The notes beneath the pieces are model-generated. The model was not told the origin of the DNA. It did not search any database and saw nothing but the letters and a program-made list of their open reading frames with translations. From Streptococcus mitis (GTDB lineage: Bacteria; Bacillota; Bacilli; Lactobacillales; Streptococcaceae), in contig NZ_WIJK01000011.1 in assembly GCF_009496285.1 (NCBI RefSeq), positions 1 to 64,000 of the forward strand: a stretch of DNA of 64,000 nucleotides. The letters run 5' to 3'. The translations under genes and the position numbers were made by a program. This document shows, one piece after another, positions 26,296-33,868 of this stretch. Position 1 is the first letter of the stretch; every line of letters starts with the position of its first letter.

Positions 26296-26868
26296 ATGAC
26301 GAGAGAGGAAATTTTACAATACTTACAAGATAAACGTGAGTTGACAGCTCCAGTAGCAGTAACTTTGAAAAATTTACAGGAAAAACAAGCTAAGTTAACG
26401 AAAGCTAAGCAGTTCTTAGGAAAAACTATCATTTCAATGTTTGTACTTACTTTACTAATTTTGATTACTGATAGTGGTAGAGGTTTGGAACGTTTTGTAT
26501 TTCTGATGATAGGAATTGTATTATTTGGTGGTCGTCAGTTATTTTTGATACAACCAGCAGAAGCGGAACTGGAACAGGCTCAGAAATTACATAATACAGA
26601 AATTAGTCAACCAGGGTACATTAATGGGAAAAAGAATTTTCCAGAGAAATTTTATAATTATAGTGATACTTACCGTCTTTATAAACTGGTTGAAGAAGGA
26701 CGTGCTTTGACATTGCAGGAGGCGTATAATCTTTTAGAAACACAACAATTTCAAGAAAATCAACTTTCTATTCAAGAAGAAACGCGCGCTTTGCAGCATG
26801 ATATTGCTAGTTCAGCACGTGTTGCAGCTGTCGGCTCTGTTATTTCAGCTTTTAATACTAGAAAGTAA
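26296..26868 (+). CDS. Small membrane protein of unknown function
   Basis: I do not recognise this family. With the ATG at 26296 (AAGGA 7 bp upstream) the product has 190 residues. The ATG at 26290 is too close to that site. Two hydrophobic helices (about 43-60 and 70-88) form a hairpin in an otherwise charged, helical protein. The long Gln/Glu-rich C-terminal half is probably cytoplasmic. It follows the lipoprotein by 32 bp and is probably the third gene of the PgrA-like operon. Confidence 0.7.
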   Translation: MTREEILQYLQDKRELTAPVAVTLKNLQEKQAKLTKAKQFLGKTIISMFVLTLLILITDSGRGLERFVFLMIGIVLFGGRQLFLIQPAEAELEQAQKLHNTEISQPGYINGKKNFPEKFYNYSDTYRLYKLVEEGRALTLQEAYNLLETQQFQENQLSIQEETRALQHDIASSARVAAVGSVISAFNTRK

Positions 26869-27349
26869 TAAACGATTTCTCTTAGTGTATCAGAAGGAAA
26901 TGAAAGAAAATATTCTTAATTCCAGATTGTCAAAATTATTTCAGAAAATGACTGCTTATTAAGGCATAGAAACTTTGTAGCCTAGTCAATTAAAATCAAT
27001 GTCATATATGTCTACAAAATCTTTTAATGTTTTGTAAATAAATTGATGAATTATAAAAATCAATAAGTGGTAAATGTCCCTCAGAATTCATGTTTTTGGG
27101 GTAAATATACAAATGAGGTCAGGAAAAAATTACGACCTCATTTTTTAATAAATGAGATTTTTCTTAGAATTTTACTTTCTATATCCGCAACATTCAATCA
27201 ACCAGTAAGTTTTTAAAACATCTGGGGGTTAGGATTACGAGAGCGCTACATGATCAATAGTTTTCTGTATAACCACTTTTTTGATGACTAATCTAATCTA
27301 ATCTTTCAACAGTGTAATAGTGGTATTTCGTTTTCAGAAAAACATTAAA
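26869..27349. other. Gene-free stretch inside the island
   Basis: No coding frame is convincing in these 480 AT-rich bases. The only clear structure is a 10-bp stem AAATGAGGTC (27111-27120) with GACCTCATTT (27134-27143) and a T run, a terminator for the operon upstream, although 240 bp from its end. Confidence 0.6.
27111..27146 (+). terminator. Terminator-like hairpin
   Basis: A perfect 10-bp stem with a 13-base loop is followed by T6. Confidence 0.7.
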
Positions 27350-27387
27350 TTGACAAGTAATGTAAATTGATGTACAATTACAGTACA
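27350..27387 (+). promoter_or_regulatory. Promoter and operator of the RelB/RelE-like pair
   Basis: TTGACA (27350-27355), a 17-bp spacer and TACAAT (27373-27378) form the promoter. The inverted repeat TGTAC AATTACA GTACA (27371-27387) covers the -10, a usual site for antitoxin autorepression. Confidence 0.7.
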
Positions 27388-27409
27388 AAACTTAAGTGAG
27401 GTGATAAGA

Positions 27410-27715
27410 ATGGGAAAAACAGCTACAATTAGTGTTCGAGTTGATGAATTAGATAAACAATCAGCTGAACAGGTTTTGAAGCAGCTTGGGATGCCGATGT
27501 CAACATTAGTTACACTATTATTGAAACAAGTATCATTAACGAAGAAAATCCCTTTTGATATTTCATTGCCAGACGCACCTTCATCAGTGAATGTAGAGGA
27601 AATGACAGCTGATCGATTTGGACAAATGATGGTTGAAGCTTATCATGAAGCAGAAAACGGTCAGGTTCGATCGGTCGATGAGTTCTTTAAAGAATTTAAG
27701 GAACGGAATGCATGA
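27410..27715 (+). CDS. RelB/DinJ-family antitoxin
   Basis: This is a 101-residue antitoxin. The N-terminal ribbon-helix-helix (about 1-45) reads TATISVRVDELDKQSAEQVL then LGMPMSTLVTLLLKQV, the usual RelB/DinJ dimerisation and DNA-binding unit. The C-terminal part (about 60-101) is acidic and probably unfolded until it wraps the toxin. The ATG at 27410 is preferred over the GTG at 27401, because GAGGTG lies 6 bp before the former and includes the latter. It overlaps the toxin gene by 4 bp and should repress the operon. Confidence 0.88.
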   Translation: MGKTATISVRVDELDKQSAEQVLKQLGMPMSTLVTLLLKQVSLTKKIPFDISLPDAPSSVNVEEMTADRFGQMMVEAYHEAENGQVRSVDEFFKEFKERNA

Positions 27716-28044
27716 CTAAAATAACCATTAATATTTTAAAAAGAGCTGAAAGTGATATGGAAGCCATTTATCATTATATTGCAGAAGAGCTTCAATCACC
27801 GAAAACTGCCATGAATCACTTTGAAGCTATTGCAGAAGGGATTCAAACCTTAGAAATATTTCCTGAAAGATGCGCTATTGTAGAAGAATTGCTCAGTTTA
27901 GATATTAAAGTTAGACGACTGCTAGTAAAAAATTATTCAGTGTTTTATCGCTTTGATAAGGATACAGTTACCATCTTGAGAGTGTTACATCAATCAAGTA
28001 GCTTGGACAGATTACTGTTTGAAATCGGGAACAAATCCGATTGA
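27712..28044 (+). CDS. RelE/ParE-superfamily toxin
   Basis: This is a 110-residue toxin. ITINILKRAESDMEAIYHYI is the usual first strand-helix of RelE/ParE proteins. The later RRLLVKNYSVFYRFDKDTVTILRVLHQSS is the conserved C-terminal sheet with the R-x-L-L-V-K-N-Y-x-V-F-Y pattern. Ribosome-dependent mRNA cleavage (RelE-like) or gyrase inhibition (ParE-like) cannot be told apart here, although pairing with a RelB/DinJ antitoxin favours the former. It starts inside the antitoxin gene (ATGA) and ends 100 bp before the right fba repeat. Confidence 0.88.
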   Translation: MTKITINILKRAESDMEAIYHYIAEELQSPKTAMNHFEAIAEGIQTLEIFPERCAIVEELLSLDIKVRRLLVKNYSVFYRFDKDTVTILRVLHQSSSLDRLLFEIGNKSD

Positions 28045-28145
28045 CGTATACGTATTTAGTCAGATTATATTCTATTTCATGGCACTTTATATAAAATCGT
28101 AGTTAAAACTTTCTAAAAAACATGTGACACTGCTCAGTAGGTTCA

Positions 28146-28169
28146 AGAAGGTAAAGCTTAATCTAGCTG
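28146..28169 (+). repeat. Right direct repeat of the island (fba 3' end)
   Basis: These 24 bases are identical to 21693-21716, including the fba stop codon context, but no aldolase gene precedes them. Upstream bases (GGTTCA) also match, with one extra A. Confidence 0.85.
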
Positions 28170-28185
28170 CACCATATAAAACAGC

Positions 28186-28211
28186 AACCTGCCCCTAATG
28201 GCAGGTTTTTT
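28186..28211 (+). terminator. Orphan fba-type terminator, right copy
   Basis: AACCTGCC (28186-28193) and GGCAGGTT (28200-28207) pair perfectly and are followed by a T run. This copy is a better hairpin than the one now behind fba, suggesting it is the original fba terminator displaced by the island. The gap from 28045 to 28442 holds this, a cre-like site and a promoter, and no gene. Confidence 0.75.
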
Positions 28212-28295
28212 GGTGTTTTAAGGAAACTAATAAACCAGAACTTCTGATTCAAAAGTATTATTTTAAGAGAGAAATCTCTAATTTCATAATCTATA

Positions 28296-28333
28296 AGCAA
28301 ACGCTTGCATTCCTTTTTTTATTAGACTATAAT
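28296..28333 (+). promoter_or_regulatory. Promoter of the ABC-2 operon with overlapping cre-like site
   Basis: TTGCAT (28305-28310), a 17-bp spacer and TATAAT (28328-28333) form the promoter. AGCAAACGCTTGCA (28296-28309) matches the CcpA consensus at all fixed positions but the first T and covers most of the -35, which would give glucose repression. Confidence 0.65.
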
Positions 28334-28442
28334 AGGTTGGTATAAATCCTTCTGTAATAATATTAAGAAGGTGTAGAAAGTAAGGATTTAGAATATTTGT
28401 AGTCAAAAATACAATCTTGTTTCTTACTAAAGGGAGATAGAT

Positions 28443-29435
28443 ATGGCAATGATAGAAGTGGAACATCTTCAGAAAAATTTTGTGAAGACTGTTAAGGAAC
28501 CGGGTTTGAAGGGAGCTTTGCGCTCCTTTATTCATCCTGAAAAGCAGACCTTTGAAGCGGTCAAAGATTTGACCTTTGAGGTGCCCAAGGGGCAGATTTT
28601 AGGATTTATCGGGGCAAATGGTGCTGGGAAGTCAACCACCATCAAAATGCTGACAGGGATTTTAAAGCCGACATCTGGCTATTGTCGGATTAACGGCAAG
28701 ATTCCCCAGGACAATCGCCAAGATTATGTCAAGGATATTGGAGTCGTTTTCGGACAACGCACCCAGCTATGGTGGGATTTGGCACTGCAAGAGACCTACA
28801 CGGTCTTGAAAGAGATTTACGATGTGCCAGACTCGCTTTTCCATAAGCGCATGGACTTTTTGAATGAAGTTTTGGATTTGAAGGAATTTATCAAGGATCC
28901 TGTGCGGACTCTTTCACTAGGTCAACGGATGCGGGCGGATATTGCGGCTTCCTTGCTTCACAATCCCAAAGTTCTCTTTTTAGATGAACCGACTATTGGT
29001 TTGGACGTTTCGGTCAAGGACAATATTCGTCGGGCTATCACCCAGATCAATCAGGAGGAAGAAACAACCATTCTTTTGACCACTCACGACCTGAGCGACA
29101 TTGAGCAACTCTGTGATCGAATTTTTATGATTGACAAGGGGCAGGAGATTTTTGATGGAACGGTGAGCCAGCTCAAGGAGACCTTTGGCAAGATGAAGAC
29201 TCTCTCCTTTGAACTGCTACCAGGTCAAAGTCATCTCCTTTCTCACTATGAAGGCTTTTCGGATATGACTATTGATAGACAAGGGAATAGCCTCAACATT
29301 GAATTCGATAGTTCTCGCTACCAGTCAGCTGACATTATCAAGCAAACCTTGTCTGATTTTGAGATTCGCGATTTGAAGATGATGGATACGGATATTGAGG
29401 ATATTATCCGTCGCTTCTATCGAAAGGAGCTCTAA
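28443..29435 (+). CDS. ABC-2 type exporter, ATPase subunit
   Basis: This is a 330-residue ATPase. Walker A GANGAGKST is at about 58-66, the signature is LSLGQRMR (the LSxGQ form), and Walker B is VLFLDEPTIGLD. The C-terminal 90 residues form the extra domain found in ABC-2 exporters of drugs, polymers or lipids. GGGAGAT precedes the ATG. Two membrane subunits follow, the first one base after this stop and the second one base after the first. The set resembles the uncharacterised YhhJ/DUF990-type exporters common in streptococci. The substrate is unknown. Confidence 0.9.
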   Translation: MAMIEVEHLQKNFVKTVKEPGLKGALRSFIHPEKQTFEAVKDLTFEVPKGQILGFIGANGAGKSTTIKMLTGILKPTSGYCRINGKIPQDNRQDYVKDIGVVFGQRTQLWWDLALQETYTVLKEIYDVPDSLFHKRMDFLNEVLDLKEFIKDPVRTLSLGQRMRADIAASLLHNPKVLFLDEPTIGLDVSVKDNIRRAITQINQEEETTILLTTHDLSDIEQLCDRIFMIDKGQEIFDGTVSQLKETFGKMKTLSFELLPGQSHLLSHYEGFSDMTIDRQGNSLNIEFDSSRYQSADIIKQTLSDFEIRDLKMMDTDIEDIIRRFYRKEL

Positions 29436-29436
29436 G

Positions 29437-30255
29437 ATGATCAAATTGTGGAGACGTTATAAACCCTTTATCAATGCAGGTGTTCAGGAATTAATCACCT
29501 ACCGAGTCAACTTTATTCTCTATCGGATAGGCGATGTCATGGGGGCTTTTGTGGCCTTTTATCTCTGGAAGGCAGTCTTTGATTCCTCACAAGAGTCTTT
29601 GATTCAGGGCTTCAGTATGGCAGATATCACCCTCTACATCATCATGAGTTTTGTGACCAATCTTCTGACTAGGTCGGATAGCTCCTTTATGATTGGGGAG
29701 GAGGTCAAGGATGGTTCCATTATCATGCGTTTGTTGAGACCAGTGCATTTTGCGGCTTCTTATCTCTTTACCGAGCTGGGCTCTAAGTGGTTGATTTTTA
29801 TCAGCGTAGGACTGCCATTTTTAAGTGTCATTGTTTTGATGAAAATCTTATCTGGGCAAGGGATTGTAGAAGTGCTGGGATTAACTGTCCTTTATCTTTT
29901 TAGCTTAACGCTGGCCTATCTGATTAACTTTTTCTTTAATATCTGCTTTGGATTTTCTGCCTTTGTATTTAAAAACCTATGGGGTTCCAACCTACTTAAG
30001 ACTTCCATAGTGGCCTTTATGTCTGGGAGTTTGATTCCCTTGGCTTTCTTTCCAAAGGTCATTTCAGATATTCTGTCCTTCTTACCTTTCTCATCCTTAA
30101 TTTACACTCCGGTCATGATTATTGTTGGGAAATACGATGCTAGTCAGATTCTTCAAGCACTTTTGCTTCAGCTTTTCTGGCTTATAGTGATGGTGGGCTT
30201 GTCTCAGTTGATTTGGAAACGAGTCCAGTCCTTTATCACCATTCAGGGAGGTTAG
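29437..30255 (+). CDS. ABC-2 type exporter, membrane subunit 1
   Basis: This is a 272-residue protein with about six membrane helices, of the DUF990-like ABC-2 permease type (opens MIKLWRRYKPFINAGVQELI). The ATG at 29437 follows AAAGGAGCTCT, and a frame extending back to 29395 lies inside the ATPase gene. It is probably half of a heterodimeric channel with the next gene product. It ends one base before the next start. Confidence 0.88.
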   Translation: MIKLWRRYKPFINAGVQELITYRVNFILYRIGDVMGAFVAFYLWKAVFDSSQESLIQGFSMADITLYIIMSFVTNLLTRSDSSFMIGEEVKDGSIIMRLLRPVHFAASYLFTELGSKWLIFISVGLPFLSVIVLMKILSGQGIVEVLGLTVLYLFSLTLAYLINFFFNICFGFSAFVFKNLWGSNLLKTSIVAFMSGSLIPLAFFPKVISDILSFLPFSSLIYTPVMIIVGKYDASQILQALLLQLFWLIVMVGLSQLIWKRVQSFITIQGG

Positions 30256-30256
30256 T

Positions 30257-31042
30257 ATGAAAAAATATCAACGCATGCATCTGATTTTTATCAGACAATA
30301 CATCAAACAAATCATGGAATACAAGGTTGATTTTGTGGTTGGTGTGTTAGGTGTTTTCCTGACCCAAGGCTTGAATCTCTTGTTTCTCAATGTCATCTTT
30401 CAACACATCCCTTCGCTAGAAGGATGGACCTTTCAAGAGATTGCCTTTATCTATGGCTTTTCCTTGATTCCCAAGGGATTGGACCATCTCTTTTTTGACA
30501 ATCTCTGGGCACTGGGGCAGCGCTTGGTGCGAAAGGGAGAGTTTGACAAGTATCTGACTCGTCCTATCAATCCTCTCTTTCACATCCTCGTTGAGACCTT
30601 TCAGATTGATGCCTTGGGTGAACTCTTGGTCGGTGGCATTCTATTAGGAACAACAGTGACTAGCATTGCTTGGACTCTTCCAAAATTCCTGATTTTTCTA
30701 GTTTGTATTCCTTTTGCGACCTTGATTTATACTTCCTTGAAAATTGCAACAGCCAGCATCGCTTTTTGGACCAAGCAGTCAGGCGCCATGATTTACATCT
30801 TCTATATGTTCAATGACTTTGCCAAGTATCCGATTTCCATTTACAATTCACTTCTTCGTTGGTTGATCAGTTTTATCGTGCCTTTTGCCTTTACAGCTTA
30901 CTATCCTGCCAGCTATTTCTTGCAGGACAAAGACGGGCTCTTTAACATTGGTGGGTTGATTTTGATTTCCCTTGTTTTCTTTGTTATTTCTTTAAAACTC
31001 TGGGATAGGGGATTAGACGCTTACGAAAGTGCGGGTTCTTAA
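30257..31042 (+). CDS. ABC-2 type exporter, membrane subunit 2
   Basis: This is a 261-residue DUF990-like permease with about six membrane helices, paralogous in layout to subunit 1 (MKKYQRMHLIFIRQYIKQIM). The conserved segment GEFDKYLTRPINPLFHIL sits in the cytoplasmic coupling region. AGGGAGG precedes the ATG. A strong terminator ends the operon 16 bp after the stop. Confidence 0.88.
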   Translation: MKKYQRMHLIFIRQYIKQIMEYKVDFVVGVLGVFLTQGLNLLFLNVIFQHIPSLEGWTFQEIAFIYGFSLIPKGLDHLFFDNLWALGQRLVRKGEFDKYLTRPINPLFHILVETFQIDALGELLVGGILLGTTVTSIAWTLPKFLIFLVCIPFATLIYTSLKIATASIAFWTKQSGAMIYIFYMFNDFAKYPISIYNSLLRWLISFIVPFAFTAYYPASYFLQDKDGLFNIGGLILISLVFFVISLKLWDRGLDAYESAGS

Positions 31043-31067
31043 AAGGAAGAATCTCAAAGCCTTGTCT

Positions 31068-31085
31068 CAGGACAGGCTTTTTTAA
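31068..31085 (+). terminator. Terminator of the ABC-2 operon
   Basis: AGCCTTGTC TCAG GACAGGCT followed by T6 lies within about 31058-31085. Confidence 0.8.
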
Positions 31086-31101
31086 TTGTGATGAAAATTT
31101 C

Positions 31102-31129
31102 TTGACATCCTTCCTTATAGTGCTATACT
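31102..31129 (+). promoter_or_regulatory. tRNA-Thr promoter
   Basis: TTGACA (31102-31107), a 16-bp spacer and TATACT (31124-31129) lie 12 bp before the tRNA. Confidence 0.8.
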
Positions 31130-31141
31130 ATAAGTGGATTT

Positions 31142-31214
31142 GCCGATTTAGCTCAGTTGGTAGAGCACCGCACTCGTAACGCGAAGGTCACAGGTTCGAT
31201 CCCTGCAATCGGCA
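31142..31214 (+). tRNA. tRNA-Thr (anticodon CGT)
   Basis: This is a 73-base tRNA. The acceptor arms GCCGATT and AATCGGC pair over 7 bp with discriminator A. The D stem is GCTC/GAGC and the anticodon loop CTCGTAA gives CGT, reading ACG. As I fold it, the anticodon stem has mismatches at both ends (C27 with A43, A31 with C39) and the T stem a mismatch at 49-65, so it is less regular than most. CCA is not encoded. Confidence 0.88.
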
Positions 31215-31385
31215 TTTTTAGTAATGTAAAGAAAGACAAAGAAAATTCAAAATGTTTATTTGAAGGGAATTATCACAAGTTGATTTTTAAAAATAATTTA
31301 GTGTTTTATTTGAAAAAAACAGTAAAAAAGCGCAAAAGATCACTTCCTGTGCTACACTGTAATTGAAAATTTTTTATTTTGGGCG

Positions 31386-31890
31386 TTAGAACTGTTTCCT
31401 CAGTCCTAGCGCCTTTTCTTTTTGATAAGTCTGTTTGGTGGAGAGTAGTTTGTAAATGATTCTGAGAATCTTATGTGCGTAAGCAATGATGGCTCTCATC
31501 TTACTTCCTCTTTGGGAAATTCGATTGTAAAAAGAGGAAAAAGCTGGATCCTTAGAATTTGCTGCAATCAATTCCGACATAGTCAAAGCTTGCTTGATAT
31601 ATCGATTTCCTTGCGTGATGTGTGAGGATATTTTAATGCCAGCACTTTCATAAGACTGTTGAGCATAGTCGGCCGAATAAACCTTTTTGAAGCGCCCTAT
31701 TCCAACACATTGTAGGACTGTCCCACGCTTGATTTCAGTATGGATAGTTTGAGGAGTTTTTCCAAGTAGAGGGGCAATTTCTCTATTTGATTTCCCTTTT
31801 TTTCCATCGTTCGATTAACCGACGGCTATCGATTGTCAAATGTTTGGCTTTTGTAGTATAATGGCTTTGAATCTCTGTGCCTTTCTTGTG
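31386..31890 (-). pseudogene. Degenerate transposase relic: IS30-like front joined to IS110-like tail
   Basis: Read on the minus strand from about 31890, the first part (KHLTIDSRRLIERWKK, then GKSNREIAPLLGKTPQTIH and TEIKRG) is the N-terminal HTH of an IS30-family transposase. A one-base excess in a poly-A tract near 31800 breaks its frame. From about 31650 the frame continues without a stop into ESAGIKISSHITQGNRYIKQ and ends AHKILRIIYKLLSTKQT, the C-terminal transposase-20 region of IS110 elements. Neither catalytic domain is present, so nothing here can transpose. Clear terminal repeats are not seen. Confidence 0.7.
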
Positions 31891-32159
31891 TTTGTGTTTG
31901 AACAACAAGTATAACACAGAGCTGTTTTTTTATGCCTATAAGAGATTTCATGTGACAAGAGGAGCCCCTGAAGCTGTTTTGTCAGCTAAAGCAAGGCTAG
32001 TCTTAGCCTTGGACACCAGCCTAACATCATCAAGCCGCTTATCAAATGAAATCGAGTACTAGCTATAAGCTAGTTGAAGCATCTAATTTTTAGGAGGACT
32101 GGATGGCTAACTTCATTATAGAACTTTCAGTAAAGCAAAAATCATAAAAAGTATAATAA

Positions 32160-32174
32160 AATTTTCTGAAAATA
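32160..32174 (+). promoter_or_regulatory. CodY box upstream of the glycine riboswitch
   Basis: AATTTTCTGAAAATA matches the consensus at 14 of 15 positions and ends one base before the -35. Confidence 0.8.
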
Positions 32175-32175
32175 A

Positions 32176-32204
32176 TTGACAAGAGCTGAATTTTCTTGTA
32201 AAAT
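32176..32204 (+). promoter_or_regulatory. Promoter of the glycine riboswitch and symporter
   Basis: TTGACA (32176-32181), a 17-bp spacer and TAAAAT (32199-32204). Confidence 0.8.
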
Positions 32205-32274
32205 AAATAAAAATTAAATACAACACCGAATGAAGTTTAATAGAAGTGGAAAATCGTTTGATTTTTCATGACTG

Positions 32275-32433
32275 TAAATGGACGGAACTCTGGAGAGACC
32301 GTAAAGGCACCGAAGGGGCAAGGCAGGCAACTGCTCAAACTCTCAGGTAAAAGGACAGAGCAATGATAGAGCGCTTTTTGGCATTTATCGATGCATTCCA
32401 GAGTACATGTTTTTAACATGTACTCTTTCTTTT
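32275..32433 (+). promoter_or_regulatory. Glycine riboswitch (single aptamer) with expression platform
   Basis: The conserved glycine aptamer parts are in order: CTCTGGAGAGACCG, GCACCGAAGGGGCAA, then CTCAAACTCTCAGGTAAAAGG and ACAGAGC. P1 can form from CTCTG (32288-32292) and CAGAG (32356-32360). A terminator follows (GAGTACATGTT 32401-32411, AACATGTACTC 32415-32425, T run). CTCTGGA (32288-32294) is also fully complementary to TCCAGAG (32397-32403), which includes the first bases of the terminator. Glycine binding would hold P1 and let the terminator form; without glycine the alternative pairing would block it. That is an OFF switch, which suits an uptake transporter. Confidence 0.9.
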
Positions 32434-32458
32434 GGGGTTGAATAGATAGGAGAATGGT

Positions 32459-33781
32459 ATGTTAAATTTGCTAAAAGAGCTAGATGCTCTGGTATGGGGC
32501 CCACCCCTTTTGATTTTATTGGTTGGTACAGGAATATATTTAACTCTTCGTTTAGAACTCTTACAGATCTTGCGTCTCCCCAAGGCCTTCCAGCTTATTT
32601 TTACCAAGGATAAAGGGCATGGGGATGTGTCGAGCTTTGCTGCCTTGTGTACAGCCCTAGCAGCAACTGTTGGTACAGGAAATATTATCGGGGTTGCAAC
32701 GGCTATCAAGGTTGGTGGACCAGGTGCTCTTTTTTGGATGTGGGTGGCTGCTTTCTTTGGAATGGCAACCAAGTATGCAGAAGGACTACTTGCTATCAAA
32801 TATCGAACCAAGGATGATCATGGTGCGGTAGCAGGAGGACCGATGCATTATATCCTTCTAGGGATGGGCGAAAAATGGCGCCCTCTTGCAATCTTCTTTG
32901 CTGTTGCTGGAGTACTAGTTGCACTTTTGGGAATCGGTACTTTTACCCAAGTGAATTCCATTACAGAATCCGTGCAAAATACGGCTAGTATTGATCCGAC
33001 AATTACTGCACTTGTTTTATCTATTTTCGTAGGGATCGCAGTTTTTGGTGGGCTCAAGTCTATTTCAAAGGTGTCAACTACAGTTGTTCCCTTTATGGCT
33101 ATTGTCTATATCTTGGGAACCTTGACAGTCATTTTCTTTAATATCGAGAAACTCCCTGCAACTCTGGCCTTGGTCTTTACATCAGCTTTTAGTCCAGCGG
33201 CTGCAGTAGGAGGCTTTGCAGGAGCCAGTATCCGAACTGCTATTCAAAATGGTGTGGCGCGTGGAGTCTTCTCAAACGAGTCTGGATTGGGTTCAGCTCC
33301 CATTGCGGCTGCGGCAGCTAAGACCAACGAACCGGTGGAGCAAGGTTTGATTTCTATGACAGGAACCTTTATTGATACCTTGATTATCTGTACCCTGACT
33401 GGTTTGACAATCTTGGTGACAGGGGTTTGGAATGGTAATTTAGATGGTGTTGCTCTAACTCAGTCAGCTTTTTCTACAGTATTTTCTTTCTTTGGACCTG
33501 CTCTTCTAACAATCTTCTTGGTACTCTTTGCCTTTACTACGATTTTGGGATGGAACTATTACGGAGAGCGTTGTTTTGAATTTCTCTTTGGCGTTCGCTT
33601 TATCTGGCTCTATCGTGTGGTCTTTGTGCTTATGGTCTTACTAGGTGGATTCATCGAGCTGGATATGGTCTGGGTCATTGCGGATATTGTTAATGCCCTC
33701 ATGGCTCTACCAAACTTGATTGCACTCTTAGCCTTATCACCAGTCGTTATCGCTGAGACTAAAAAGTATTTTGATAAATAA
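32459..33781 (+). CDS. Sodium:alanine/glycine symporter (AgcS family)
   Basis: This is a 440-residue transporter with about ten or eleven membrane helices that imports alanine or glycine with Na+. Family segments are ALAATVGTGNIIGVATAI near residue 68, GGPMHYIL near 128 and NESGLGSAPIAAAAAKTN near 275. Control by a glycine riboswitch points to glycine as an important substrate, and the CodY box adds control by general amino-acid status. GATAGGAGAATGGT precedes the ATG. A terminator follows near 33811. Confidence 0.95.
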   Translation: MLNLLKELDALVWGPPLLILLVGTGIYLTLRLELLQILRLPKAFQLIFTKDKGHGDVSSFAALCTALAATVGTGNIIGVATAIKVGGPGALFWMWVAAFFGMATKYAEGLLAIKYRTKDDHGAVAGGPMHYILLGMGEKWRPLAIFFAVAGVLVALLGIGTFTQVNSITESVQNTASIDPTITALVLSIFVGIAVFGGLKSISKVSTTVVPFMAIVYILGTLTVIFFNIEKLPATLALVFTSAFSPAAAVGGFAGASIRTAIQNGVARGVFSNESGLGSAPIAAAAAKTNEPVEQGLISMTGTFIDTLIICTLTGLTILVTGVWNGNLDGVALTQSAFSTVFSFFGPALLTIFLVLFAFTTILGWNYYGERCFEFLFGVRFIWLYRVVFVLMVLLGGFIELDMVWVIADIVNALMALPNLIALLALSPVVIAETKKYFDK

Positions 33782-33810
33782 TGTAAGATTGATATTACCA
33801 TTTATAGATA

Positions 33811-33845
33811 AGACTAGCATCTGTTTGTGAGATGCTAGTTTTTTC
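33811..33845 (+). terminator. Terminator of the symporter gene
   Basis: ACTAGCATCT with AGATGCTAGT and a T6 run. Confidence 0.8.
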
Positions 33846-33868
33846 ACTACTAGGGCTAGTCTTTTATT

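Noticed and set aside
27330..27345. Possible CodY box before the toxin-antitoxin promoter
   Set aside because: GTTTTCAGAAAAACA has about four mismatches to the consensus, no better than chance in AT-rich DNA.
21717..28145. Island as a complete integrative conjugative element
   Set aside because: There is no integrase, relaxase or type IV secretion gene in the 6.4 kb, so it is at most a remnant or a passively moved segment.
28284..28535. 83-codon minus-strand frame over the ABC-2 promoter
   Set aside because: It overlaps the promoter and the start of the ATPase gene, and has no ribosome binding site or family likeness.
31877..32062. 61-codon plus-strand frame after the IS relic
   Set aside because: There is no binding site or family resemblance, and it lies in decayed sequence.
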